Source: Actinomycetes bacterium
GTDB lineage: Bacteria; Actinomycetota; Acidimicrobiia; Acidimicrobiales; CADCSY01
NCBI GenBank assembly: GCA_025464025.1
Contig: JAODBP010000081.1
Coordinates: forward strand, 1 to 13,467
Direction of reading: 5' to 3'
DNA length: 13,467 bases
Position 1 is the first letter of the stretch. Each line of letters opens with the position of its first letter. Shown one piece after another: positions 7,061 through 12,829 of this stretch. The notes beneath the pieces are model-generated. The model was not told where the DNA came from. It saw only the letters and a program-made list of their open reading frames with translations, and did no database searches. The position numbers and the translations under genes were made by a program.

Positions 7061-7483
7061 TCAGGCAGCGAGGTACCCCGGGAGCTTGCCGAGCTGGACG
7101 GTCCAGCCATGTTCGTTGCCCTCCCGCATCTCGTTGCCGTTCGCCATCTTGGCGAACCCGGACTCCACCAGGTGCAACCGGGTGCCGCCGTCGACCGGCT
7201 CGAGCGTGAAGTCGACCAGCGTGCGCTTGTCGACGTCGTTGCCGACGTCGCCCCACCAGAAGGCGAAGCGGGTCATCGGGTCGACCGCCTCGACCACCAC
7301 GCCGGCGACGTGCTCGCCGCCGTCGACGTCGAAGGCGAAGGTGCCCTCGCCGCCGGGTCGCACGTCGAGCTCGACGCGGTCGGGGAACCAGGAGGCCAGC
7401 TCCTTCGGGTCGGTCAGGGCGGTCCAGACCCGCTCGAGCGGCTGGGACAGGACCATGTCTCGTTCGATCACGTCGTTCATCAT
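7061..7483 (-). CDS. SRPBCC (AHSA1/Aha1-like) domain protein
   Basis: 140 residues. Opening ERDMVLSQPLERVWTALTD, then WFPDRVELDVRPGGEGTF, the central FAFWWG strand and the late LVDFTLEPVDGGTRLHLVESGF are the classic AHSA1/START-like layout: a helix-grip fold that encloses a hydrophobic ligand. The ligand and activity are not known. Start: ATG 7483 sits 7 nt after the -10 box TAGGGT; the adjacent ATG at 7480 is equally readable, and GTG 7492 would lie inside the promoter. It forms an operon with the ArsR repressor, 16 nt downstream, and is likely regulated by it through the palindrome just upstream. Confidence 0.9.
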   Translation of the reverse strand: MMNDVIERDMVLSQPLERVWTALTDPKELASWFPDRVELDVRPGGEGTFAFDVDGGEHVAGVVVEAVDPMTRFAFWWGDVGNDVDKRTLVDFTLEPVDGGTRLHLVESGFAKMANGNEMREGNEHGWTVQLGKLPGYLAA

Positions 7484-7490
7484 GGGTCGC

Positions 7491-7520
7491 ACCCTATCGC
7501 AACCTTAGGGTTGCGATCAA
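7491..7520 (-). promoter_or_regulatory. SRPBCC-arsR promoter (-35 TTGATC, -10 TAGGGT)
   Basis: On the minus strand TTGATC (7520-7515), an 18-nt spacer, TAGGGT (7496-7491), then 7 nt to ATG 7483. It is the best housekeeping-type promoter in the window. The -35 overlaps the stop codon of the upstream pseudogene. Confidence 0.65.
7496..7517. promoter_or_regulatory. Palindromic operator, probable ArsR binding site
   Basis: ATCGCAACC, 4 nt, GGTTGCGAT: perfect 9-bp arms. It fills the space between -35 and -10 and touches both, so a bound dimer would block RNA polymerase. The regulator encoded in this operon is the obvious candidate; that link is inferred. Confidence 0.65.
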
Positions 7521-7779
7521 GCACTTCTTCCCGAGATCCCGGGGAGCCCGTCGATGCTCGCCGAGTTCTTCGACGCCCAGTAGGCGGGCATGGCCTCCTC
7601 GCCCCGCTTGGCGTGGGCCCGCTCCAGCCGGTCGCGGTCGGCGACGAACGCCATGAGCGGCACGCCGAAGCCGCACGACGACGACACCCGGTCGAGGGCG
7701 ACGAGGATCACCGATCGCACGCCGGAGAAGTCACGAAGGCGCGCAGGTCGTCGTCGAGCTGCTCGTAGGCGGTGGCCAT
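7517..7779 (-). pseudogene. Pyridoxamine 5'-phosphate oxidase-like gene with internal deletion
   Basis: Two pieces of one gene are joined out of frame. The start ATG 7779 encodes MATAYEQLDDDLRAFV, the expected N-terminus; this frame then meets a stop after 23 codons. The other frame continues from about 7735 with GVRSVILVALDRVSSSCGFGVP, a GEEAMPAYWASKN segment and SIDGLPGI, the characteristic C-terminus of actinobacterial FMN-binding split-barrel (PPOX) proteins. These run about 180-200 residues; here the remaining DNA encodes about 85, so roughly 100 residues, including most of the flavin-binding barrel, are missing. Break: about 7724-7735. The upstream -10 box is still intact, which suggests the loss is recent, or that the deletion is an assembly error. 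The translated pieces should not be functional. Confidence 0.8.
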
Positions 7780-7785
7780 CCAGGG

Positions 7786-7791
7786 ACGGTA
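7786..7791 (-). promoter_or_regulatory. Leaderless-type -10 box of the PPOX pseudogene
   Basis: TACCGT on the minus strand, 6 nt before ATG 7779; same layout as the other leaderless boxes in the window. Confidence 0.45.
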
Positions 7792-7826
7792 GGCGCCGCA
7801 CCCCTCCGCCATGATCGAGTTCTCGG

Positions 7827-7854
7827 GGAACCGGACCGGGCCGGGCGGTGTAGG
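7827..7854 (+). promoter_or_regulatory. ECF-type promoter of the sigma factor gene (probable autoregulation)
   Basis: GGAACC (7827-7832), 16 nt, TGTAGG (7849-7854). GGAAC is the usual ECF -35 core. The same two boxes with the same 16-nt spacing recur upstream of the cupredoxin gene at 9069-9095, and the shared part extends to GCGGTGTAGRA. Confidence 0.6.
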
Positions 7855-7861
7855 ACGGGAC

Positions 7862-7867
7862 AGGAGG
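7862..7867 (+). promoter_or_regulatory. Shine-Dalgarno of the sigma factor gene
   Basis: AGGAGG, 14 nt before GTG 7882 and 8 nt before an in-frame CTG at 7876. The spacing favours CTG, or use of GTG with a long spacer; start uncertain by two codons. Confidence 0.45.
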
Positions 7868-7881
7868 CCGGACCGCTGGAC

Positions 7882-8406
7882 GTGGAGGACGGGGAGCTCA
7901 TCGAGCGGGCCGCCGGCGGCGACGTCGGCGCGTTCGAGGTCCTCGTGGCGCGCCACCAGGGCGTGGCCCTCCGCGTCGCGCACGGGATCGCCGGCCCGGA
8001 CGCGGAGGACGTGGTGCAGGAGGCGTTCGTGAAGGCGTTCCGAGCCCTGCCCCGCTTCCGACTCGGGTCGCCGTTCCGGCCGTGGGTGCTGCGCATCGTG
8101 GCCAACGAGGCCCGCAACGCCCGCCGGCGCGGCACCCGCCAGGAGCAGCTCCGGGTGCGGGCCGGCAGCCAGGCCGTGACCACGGTGGCCGCGACGCCCG
8201 AGGAGGCAGCCGAGTCCGAGCACGACCGCCGTCGTCTGGCCGAGGCCGTCGCGTCGCTCTCGGGCACCGACCGCGAGGTCATCGCCCTGCGGTGGTTCGC
8301 CGGGCTGTCCGAGGCCGAGATGGCCGTGGCGCTCGGGTGTCGGCCCGGCACGGTGAAGTCCCGCCTCTCGCGGGCCCACGACCGGCTCCGGGAGGTGCTG
8401 CGATGA
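7882..8406 (+). CDS. ECF (group IV) RNA polymerase sigma factor
   Basis: 174 residues from GTG (two more if CTG 7876 is used). Only regions 2 and 4 are present, as in ECF sigmas. Region 2 (about 5-83): GDVGAFEVLVARHQ, DAEDVVQEAFVKAF, FRPWVLRIVANEARN. Region 4 (about 117-172): LSGTDREVIALRWFAGLSEAEMA (read in two parts: the recognition helix is GCRPGTVKSRLSRAHDRLRE). No C-terminal SnoaL-like extension, so it is not ECF41-like. It should direct core polymerase to GGAAC-type promoters. The next gene overlaps by four bases (ATGA) and encodes a membrane anti-sigma-like protein, the standard pairing. A matching promoter before its own gene implies autoregulation. Confidence 0.94.
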   Translation: MEDGELIERAAGGDVGAFEVLVARHQGVALRVAHGIAGPDAEDVVQEAFVKAFRALPRFRLGSPFRPWVLRIVANEARNARRRGTRQEQLRVRAGSQAVTTVAATPEEAAESEHDRRRLAEAVASLSGTDREVIALRWFAGLSEAEMAVALGCRPGTVKSRLSRAHDRLREVLR

Positions 8407-9077
8407 CCGACCTCGAGACCCGCCTGGCCGACCTGGCCGACCACCTCGACGTCCCCGAGGGCGCCGGGCTGGCCGCGGCCGTCGGCGCCCGGCTGCGGAC
8501 CGAGCGACCTCGTCGGCGCTGGCCGTGGCTGGTGGCCCTGGCCGTCGCCGTGGGGGTCGGCGTGCCGGCGGTGCCGGCCGTGGCCCATTGGCTCGGCATC
8601 GGCGCCGTCGCCGTCCACGAGGGCTCGGCGCCAGGCGGGCCCCCGCTCGACCTCGGTCGCCGGGTCACGCTGGCCGAGGCCGAGCGCGGCGCCGGCTTCC
8701 GCCCCCTCCTCCCCGCCCGGCTCGGCCGACCGGACGAGATCTGGCTCGACGACCGAGGGCCGGCGCCGATCGTGTGGCTCCGGTGGATCGACGGACCCCT
8801 CCTCACCGAGCTGCGGGGCGAGGCGCCGAACGAGCCGCTCCTGCACAAGTTCGCCGGCCGCGGGCGGGTCGAGCCCGTGGACGTCGCCGGCCGGCCCGGC
8901 CTCTGGGTCACCGGCGTCCATGAGGTGGTCGTCATGGTCGGCGACGTGCCCGTCGTGCAGCGGGTGCGCCTGGCCGGGAGCACCCTGGTGGTCCAGGTCG
9001 GCGACGTCACCGTGCGGGTCGAGGGCGTCCGAGACCGGGCCGACGCCATCCGGCTCGCCGCCTCGCTCGGAACCTGA
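8403..9077 (+). CDS. Membrane-anchored anti-sigma-like protein
   Basis: 224 residues, start ATG overlapping the sigma stop (ATGA), so translation is coupled. Layout: a short cytoplasmic N-terminus of about 38 residues, a basic stop (RPRRRW), one membrane segment at about 41-61, and an extracytoplasmic domain of about 160 residues. The outer domain (GFRPLLPARLGRPDEIWLD, LLTELRG, VTGVHEVVVM, LAGSTLVVQVGDVTVRVEG) resembles the DUF4367-like ectodomain of actinobacterial proteins found beside ECF sigmas. The zinc anti-sigma signature (HxxxCxxC) is absent and the cytoplasmic part is small, so sigma binding is inferred from context, not from a motif. It may instead be a target or sensor. The cupredoxin -35 box overlaps its last codons. 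Confidence 0.8.
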   Translation: MTDLETRLADLADHLDVPEGAGLAAAVGARLRTERPRRRWPWLVALAVAVGVGVPAVPAVAHWLGIGAVAVHEGSAPGGPPLDLGRRVTLAEAERGAGFRPLLPARLGRPDEIWLDDRGPAPIVWLRWIDGPLLTELRGEAPNEPLLHKFAGRGRVEPVDVAGRPGLWVTGVHEVVVMVGDVPVVQRVRLAGSTLVVQVGDVTVRVEGVRDRADAIRLAASLGT

Positions 9078-9095
9078 GCGGCCCGAGCGGTGTAG
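9069..9095 (+). promoter_or_regulatory. ECF-type promoter of the cupredoxin gene
   Basis: GGAACC (9069-9074), 16 nt, TGTAG (9091-9095), then 7 nt to ATG 9103, predicting a leaderless mRNA. It matches the sigma gene's own promoter in both boxes and spacing. The -35 covers the end of the anti-sigma gene. Confidence 0.6.
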
Positions 9096-9102
9096 AAGGG
9101 GC

Positions 9103-9579
9103 ATGCGCGCTCGCCTCGTCCTCGTCGGGTTGCTCTCGCTGACGGTCGTCCTGCTCGGTGCCGACCGGGCCGGCGCGGGCGGCGGCTGCCACGACCCGGA
9201 CACCACCGAGCGGGCCACGGTGGACATCGCCTACTCGGGCATGTGCGTCCGCCCCGGCACCACGCTCGCTCGGCCCGGCGACACGATCACGTTCCGCAAC
9301 GAGGACCCGCTCACCCACAACCTCTACGGCGCCGGGTGGGGCGTCGGCGACCTGCTCCCGGGGGCGAAGGCGTCGCACACGTTCACCGACCCGGGCACCT
9401 ACGCCTTCACCTGCACCCTCCACCCCGGGATGGTCGGCGCCGTCGTGGTCGCCGAACCCCAGCTCGCGGCGTCGTCGACCGACGCCGGTGGCCTGTCGCT
9501 GGCGGTCGTGCTCGGCGTCCTCGCGCTCGCCCTCCTCGGCATCGTCGGCTCGTTCACCTTGGGCTCGCGCTGGCGCTAG
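9103..9579 (+). CDS. Exported, membrane-anchored cupredoxin (plastocyanin/azurin-like)
   Basis: 158 residues. A signal peptide (1 to about 26, MRARLVLVGLLSLTVVLLGA) sends it out of the cell. A single cupredoxin domain (about 35-118) has all type I copper ligands: H72 (THNL), C104, H107 and M110 (FTCTLHPGM). C29 and C48 could form a disulfide. A C-terminal membrane segment (about 131-152) ends in RWR, so the protein is anchored with the copper site outside. Such proteins shuttle electrons or hold copper; the partner is not identified here. It lies 25 nt after the anti-sigma gene and has its own ECF-type promoter, placing it in the sigma factor's likely regulon. Confidence 0.92.
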   Translation: MRARLVLVGLLSLTVVLLGADRAGAGGGCHDPDTTERATVDIAYSGMCVRPGTTLARPGDTITFRNEDPLTHNLYGAGWGVGDLLPGAKASHTFTDPGTYAFTCTLHPGMVGAVVVAEPQLAASSTDAGGLSLAVVLGVLALALLGIVGSFTLGSRWR

Positions 9580-9586
9580 CCCCGCG

Positions 9587-9592
9587 TACCCT
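9587..9592 (+). promoter_or_regulatory. Leaderless-type -10 box of the MOSC gene
   Basis: TACCCT, then 6 nt, then GTG 9599, in the 19-nt gap after the cupredoxin stop. It gives the MOSC gene a separate, probably housekeeping, promoter. Confidence 0.5.
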
Positions 9593-9598
9593 CTCCGG

Positions 9599-10303
9599 GT
9601 GCGCGTGGCCGGCCTCTGGCGCTACCCCGTGAAGTCGATGCAGGGCGAGCTCGTCGACGTGGTCGACGTCGACGAGCACGGCCTCGTGGGCGACCGGCGC
9701 TGGGCCCTGCTCGACCTGCGCACCGGGCTCACGCTCACGGCCCGGCGCCAGCCCGAGCTGCTGCACGCCTCGGCCTGCCTCGACGGCGACGGGGTGCGGG
9801 TCGTGCTGCCCGACGGCTCGGTCGCCACCGACGACGCCCCGCTCAGCGACTGGCTCGGCCACCCGGTGGCGCTGGTCGAGGCCGGCGACGACCGGCAGGG
9901 CCTCTACGAGACGCCGGTCGACGCCGAGCGCGAGGACGGCGAGTGGGTGCGCTGGCGGGGTCCGGCCGGGACGTTCCACGACTCGACCCGCACGCAGGTG
10001 TCGATCGTGTCGACCACGACCCTGCGGCACTGGGACGTGCGCCGGTTCCGCCCGAACGTCGTGGTCGAGGGTGACGGGGAGGACGGGCTCGTGGGGCGGG
10101 CGGTGACGATCGGCGCCGTCGGCCTCGACGTGGTGAAGCAGATCGACCGGTGCGTGGTCGTCACGCGGGCCCAGCCCGGCATCGAGCGCGACCTCACCGT
10201 GCTGCGCACGATCAACGGCGAGCGAGCGACGTTCCTCGGCGTCGGCGCCACGGTGACCGCACCGGGGCGGCTCGCCCGGGGCGACGAGCTCGCCCTCGCC
10301 TAG
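9599..10303 (+). CDS. MOSC domain protein (molybdenum-cofactor-binding family)
   Basis: 234 residues. N-terminal beta-barrel domain: VAGLWRYPVKSMQGE, GLVGDRRWALLD. C-terminal MOSC domain: STRTQVSIVST, RRFRPNVVVEG, then the conserved Cys in QIDRCVVVT (about 1 in 4 from the end), and GRLARGDELALA at the tail. The Cys is thought to hold the sulfur of sulfurated Mo cofactor in MOSC proteins such as YcbX and mARC. No fused ferredoxin or NifS-like domain, so it needs external electron or sulfur donors. Role probably reduction of N-hydroxylated compounds or sulfur carriage; undecided. Start GTG 9599 is fixed by the TACCCT box 6 nt upstream and by homology starting at residue 3. Convergent with the protease gene. 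Confidence 0.9.
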   Translation: MRVAGLWRYPVKSMQGELVDVVDVDEHGLVGDRRWALLDLRTGLTLTARRQPELLHASACLDGDGVRVVLPDGSVATDDAPLSDWLGHPVALVEAGDDRQGLYETPVDAEREDGEWVRWRGPAGTFHDSTRTQVSIVSTTTLRHWDVRRFRPNVVVEGDGEDGLVGRAVTIGAVGLDVVKQIDRCVVVTRAQPGIERDLTVLRTINGERATFLGVGATVTAPGRLARGDELALA

Positions 10304-10308
10304 CGGTA

Positions 10309-10517
10309 GATCCCATCCACGTTCGTCAGGGTGGGCTGCGGGTATCGCCCCGTCAAGGACAAGGACGGCCAACCAAAGGGGGCGAGCCCGGCGTGTGTCA
10401 CGTCGAGCGGCCCGGCGCGACGGTTCGCCCCGTTGGTTGCGTCCTTTGCCCTTCACCCCTGACGACAACGCCCGACATCCATGGCGCGACGTCGCACGGA
10501 CGAACGTCCTTGGGATC
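10309..10517. repeat. 209-bp nested imperfect inverted repeat, possible structured RNA or palindromic element
   Basis: This fills most of the 240-bp gap between the convergent MOSC and protease genes; no gene is seen in it. Outer arms 10309-10327 and 10499-10517 match at 16 of 19 positions as reverse complements, the three mismatches being central. Inner arms hold three perfect 7-bp blocks in order: AAGGACG (10361) with CGTCCTT (10440), CAACCAA (10370) with TTGGTTG (10433), GGGGCGA (10379) with TCGCCCC (10425). The tip, 10389-10105 in fold terms 10389-10405, is a 7-bp stem with a 3-nt loop. Possible roles: bidirectional terminator, small RNA, or relic of a non-autonomous element. No target-site duplication is evident. 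Confidence 0.6.
10312..10335 (+). terminator. Hairpin 8 nt after the MOSC stop
   Basis: CCCATCC pairs with GGGTGGG (six Watson-Crick pairs and one T-G) around a 10-nt loop. No T-tract. It competes with the larger fold described at 10309-10517. Confidence 0.35.
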
Positions 10518-10543
10518 AAGACCGAGCGGCGGAGAGCAGCGAC

Positions 10544-12121
10544 TCAGCGGCGGATGGCCGACACCATGGGGCCCGGCTTGCCGATCGGCGCGCCCAGGGC
10601 CTTGGCGTCGCCGAACGGGTGGACGGCACCGTCGGCGCCGAACAGCCAGTAGCCGGCGCCGCTCGGCGTGCCCTGGATCCCGATGATGGCGCCGCCCAGC
10701 TTGCGACCGGCGGTCGAGCCGTAGAACCGGGCGCCGCCGTAGGTGGCGACGGCGCCGTCGCGGCCCACCAGCCAATAGCCAGTGCCGGCCGGTGTCGACG
10801 CCAGGCCGACGGCCGGCTGGCCCAGCCGCTGGCCACCGGCCGAGGCGGCCTGGGCCTTGGCCGCGCCGAAGCCGGCCACGGCGCCGTCGGTGCCGAGGAG
10901 CCAGTAGCCGTCACCCTGCGGTCGCGGCTCGATCTGCTGCCACGCCAGCTTGGGTCGGTTCGCCCCGTTGCCGTACGCCGGCGCCGTCCCCAGGTTGAAC
11001 ACCCGGCCGGACGGTGTGAGCGCCCAGAGGCCCTTGCCCGATGGCGTCGAGGCCAGCGTGCAGCGCTCGTTGGTGTTGGGCGAGGCCACGACGGTGACCG
11101 GCCCGAACGCAGCGAGGTCGCACGTGCCCCGGCTCACCCAGTAGCCGCCGCCGGGCGGCCCGGCGATGTCCTGGCAGCTCTTCGGGCCCTTGCACGCCCC
11201 GGCCGAGCCCCGGTTGGGGGCCGAGCCGTACGAGTAGACGGTGCCGTCCGCCGACAGCACCGAGTAGCCGGCGGCCGCCGGCTTGGCCGTCGTCGGGGTG
11301 GTCGAGGGCGGGGTGGTCGGCGTCGTGGACGCCGGGAGGTTCGCGGCGATCCAGTCGGTGTAGGCGCTGACCCGGGTGTAGGCGCTGCGACCGCACACGG
11401 GCGGTCCGAAGCTGCTCAGCCCGGCCACGGCGAGCTGGCCCTTGGAGTCGGTCACGAGCAGCGGGCCGCCGCTGTCGCCGTTGCACGCCGAGGCCTGCGG
11501 TCCACCGGCGCAGACGAGGTGGGTCGCGTCGTACTGGGGGCCGAACGTGCGCTGACACTCCTGGTCGGGGAAGACGGGGAGGGTGGCGGCCTGCTGGGTG
11601 GGGGACGGCCTGCGGGTCGTGCCGCTCGCCGCCGTGTAGCCCCAGCCGACGATCGTGCCCTGGGGCGTCGTCCCGAGGTAGGCCGGCTCGGTCGCCGCCG
11701 TCATCATCGGCACCGGGGTCTGGGCCGAGGGGCGGGCCAGCTCGAGCACGGCGATGTCGCCGGACGAGCCACCCTGCCCGGTCCACGTGTCGTTGCGGAC
11801 CACCGACTTGACCGCGATCTCCTCGCCGCCGGCCGCCGTCAGGTCCGACCGACCGAGCACGACGAGCCCGCCCGTGGTGCCTTGCAGGACCGTCGAGCAG
11901 TGCGCCGCGGTGAGCACCACGGTCGGCGCGACCAGCACGCCCCCGCAGAACTGGCGAGCGGCCACCGAGCCGTCGCCCGGTCGGATGAGCGCGCCGACCG
12001 ATGCGTAGCTCCCGGGTGTGCCCCCCACGACCTTCGGCGTCGCCGCCGGACGAGCGACCGCCACCGCGCTCCCGGCCGCAACCAGCACGACCGCGAGCCA
12101 GACCCCCCAGATCCGACGCAT
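10544..12121 (-). CDS. Exported S1-family (chymotrypsin-fold) serine protease with C-terminal repeat domain
   Basis: 525 residues from ATG 12121. Signal peptide: MRRIWGVWLAVVLVAAG, ending near ARPA. A short propeptide ends in K30, and VVGG (31-34) is the expected mature start. The triad is H74 (LTAAHC), D122 (SGDIAVLEL) and S217 (CNGDSGGP). The specificity-pocket position six before the serine is Ser211, as in chymotrypsin, not Asp as in trypsin. A Thr/Pro linker (about 264-282) leads to six repeats starting near 285, 326, 364, 405, 448 and 490, of the form GYWL..DG.V..FG.A, common in Acidimicrobiia secreted proteins and possibly a beta-propeller for binding a surface or polymer. ATG 12121 is chosen because it begins the signal peptide; ATG 12157 would add 12 residues. 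Convergent with MOSC. Confidence 0.92.
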   Translation of the reverse strand: MRRIWGVWLAVVLVAAGSAVAVARPAATPKVVGGTPGSYASVGALIRPGDGSVAARQFCGGVLVAPTVVLTAAHCSTVLQGTTGGLVVLGRSDLTAAGGEEIAVKSVVRNDTWTGQGGSSGDIAVLELARPSAQTPVPMMTAATEPAYLGTTPQGTIVGWGYTAASGTTRRPSPTQQAATLPVFPDQECQRTFGPQYDATHLVCAGGPQASACNGDSGGPLLVTDSKGQLAVAGLSSFGPPVCGRSAYTRVSAYTDWIAANLPASTTPTTPPSTTPTTAKPAAAGYSVLSADGTVYSYGSAPNRGSAGACKGPKSCQDIAGPPGGGYWVSRGTCDLAAFGPVTVVASPNTNERCTLASTPSGKGLWALTPSGRVFNLGTAPAYGNGANRPKLAWQQIEPRPQGDGYWLLGTDGAVAGFGAAKAQAASAGGQRLGQPAVGLASTPAGTGYWLVGRDGAVATYGGARFYGSTAGRKLGGAIIGIQGTPSGAGYWLFGADGAVHPFGDAKALGAPIGKPGPMVSAIRR

Positions 12122-12127
12122 GGGGCC

Positions 12128-12133
12128 AGCCTG
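12128..12133 (-). promoter_or_regulatory. Weak -10-like box of the protease gene
   Basis: CAGGCT on the minus strand, 6 nt before ATG 12121. It has the spacing of the leaderless boxes but lacks the first T. No Shine-Dalgarno is present, which fits leaderless initiation. Confidence 0.3.
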
Positions 12134-12169
12134 GCAAAGGCGGCCATTCGGCGCCATGGCCCGACCGGA

Positions 12170-12829
12170 CTAGGCCGTGGCGGCCGCCGCCTGCTTCGCG
12201 TGGTAGCTCGACCGGGTCAGGGGCGACGCCTCGACGTGCGGGATCCCCATGGCCTCGCCGGCCGCCTTGAGGGCGTCGAAGGTCGCCGGCTCGACCCAAC
12301 GGCTCACCGGGAGGTGCTTCGCCGTGGGCCGGAGGTACTGGCCGATGGTGACGATGTCGACGCCCACCGCCCGCAGGTCGGCCAGGGCCACGAGCACCTC
12401 GTCGTCGGTCTCGCCCATGCCCAGGATGAGCCCCGACTTCGTGGTGAGCCCGGCCGCCTTGGCCCGGGCCAGCACGGCCAGCGAGCGGGCATAGCCCGCC
12501 GACGGGCGCACGGCCCGCTGGAGCCGGAGCACCGTCTCGAGGTTGTGGTTGAGCACGTCGGGCAGGGCCGCGAACAGCGTGTCGAGCGACGCCACGTCGC
12601 CCTTGCAGTCGGGGATCAGCACCTCGACGGCGCACCCCGGGCGACGCCGGCGGATGGCCTCGATGGTGGCGGCGAAGGCGCCGGCCCCGCCGTCGTCGAG
12701 GTCGTCGCGGGCCACGGCCGTGACGACCGCGTGGGTGAGGCCCATGCGAGCCACGGCCTCGGCGACGCGCTCGGGCTCGTCGTCGGCCAGCGGCAGCGGG
12801 TGCCGGGTGTCGACCAGGCAGCGACGGAG
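12170..12829 (-). pseudogene. lipA: Lipoyl synthase, C-terminal fragment lacking the iron-sulfur N-terminus
   Basis: LipA is a radical-SAM enzyme that inserts two sulfurs into protein-bound octanoate. About 216 of the usual roughly 290-330 residues remain: CLVDTRHPLPLADDEPERV, VVTAVARDDLDDGGAGAF, EVLIPDCKGD, VLNHNLETV, SGLILGMGETDDEV, TIGQYLRPTAKHLPVSRWV, and RSSYHA near the end, whose Ser ligates the auxiliary cluster. The auxiliary CX4CX5C cysteines and the first two of the radical-SAM CX3CX2C are gone. Homology ends at the Cys codon 12820-12818; three codons further out is the purD stop codon, in the same frame. There is no start codon before ATG 12754. Either a truncated pseudogene or half of a gene cut by an assembly join. 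If the join is artificial, the real gene is intact elsewhere. Confidence 0.85.

Noticed and set aside
7383..7388. A third GGAACC, inside the SRPBCC gene on the plus strand
   Set aside because: No TGTAG-like box at 16 nt and no gene start downstream on that strand.
5627..7768. 713-codon plus-strand open frame opposite peptidase, arsR and SRPBCC
   Set aside because: All three minus-strand genes have catalytic or DNA-binding motifs; the plus-strand product has none.
9069..9105. AGAAGGGG before the cupredoxin ATG as a Shine-Dalgarno
   Set aside because: It lies 1 nt from ATG, too close, and it is part of the ECF -10 region. Leaderless initiation explains it better.
10360..10450. A known riboswitch class (c-di-GMP-I was considered, from the GGGCAAAGGACGCAA-like string on the minus strand)
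   Set aside because: The surrounding conserved helices and the tetraloop-receptor of that class are not seen, and no suitable gene lies downstream. Left as an unassigned structure.
10309..10517. A transposable element with target-site duplications
   Set aside because: No duplicated flanks (left GCGGTA, right AAGACC) and no transposase nearby; kept only as an unexplained inverted repeat.
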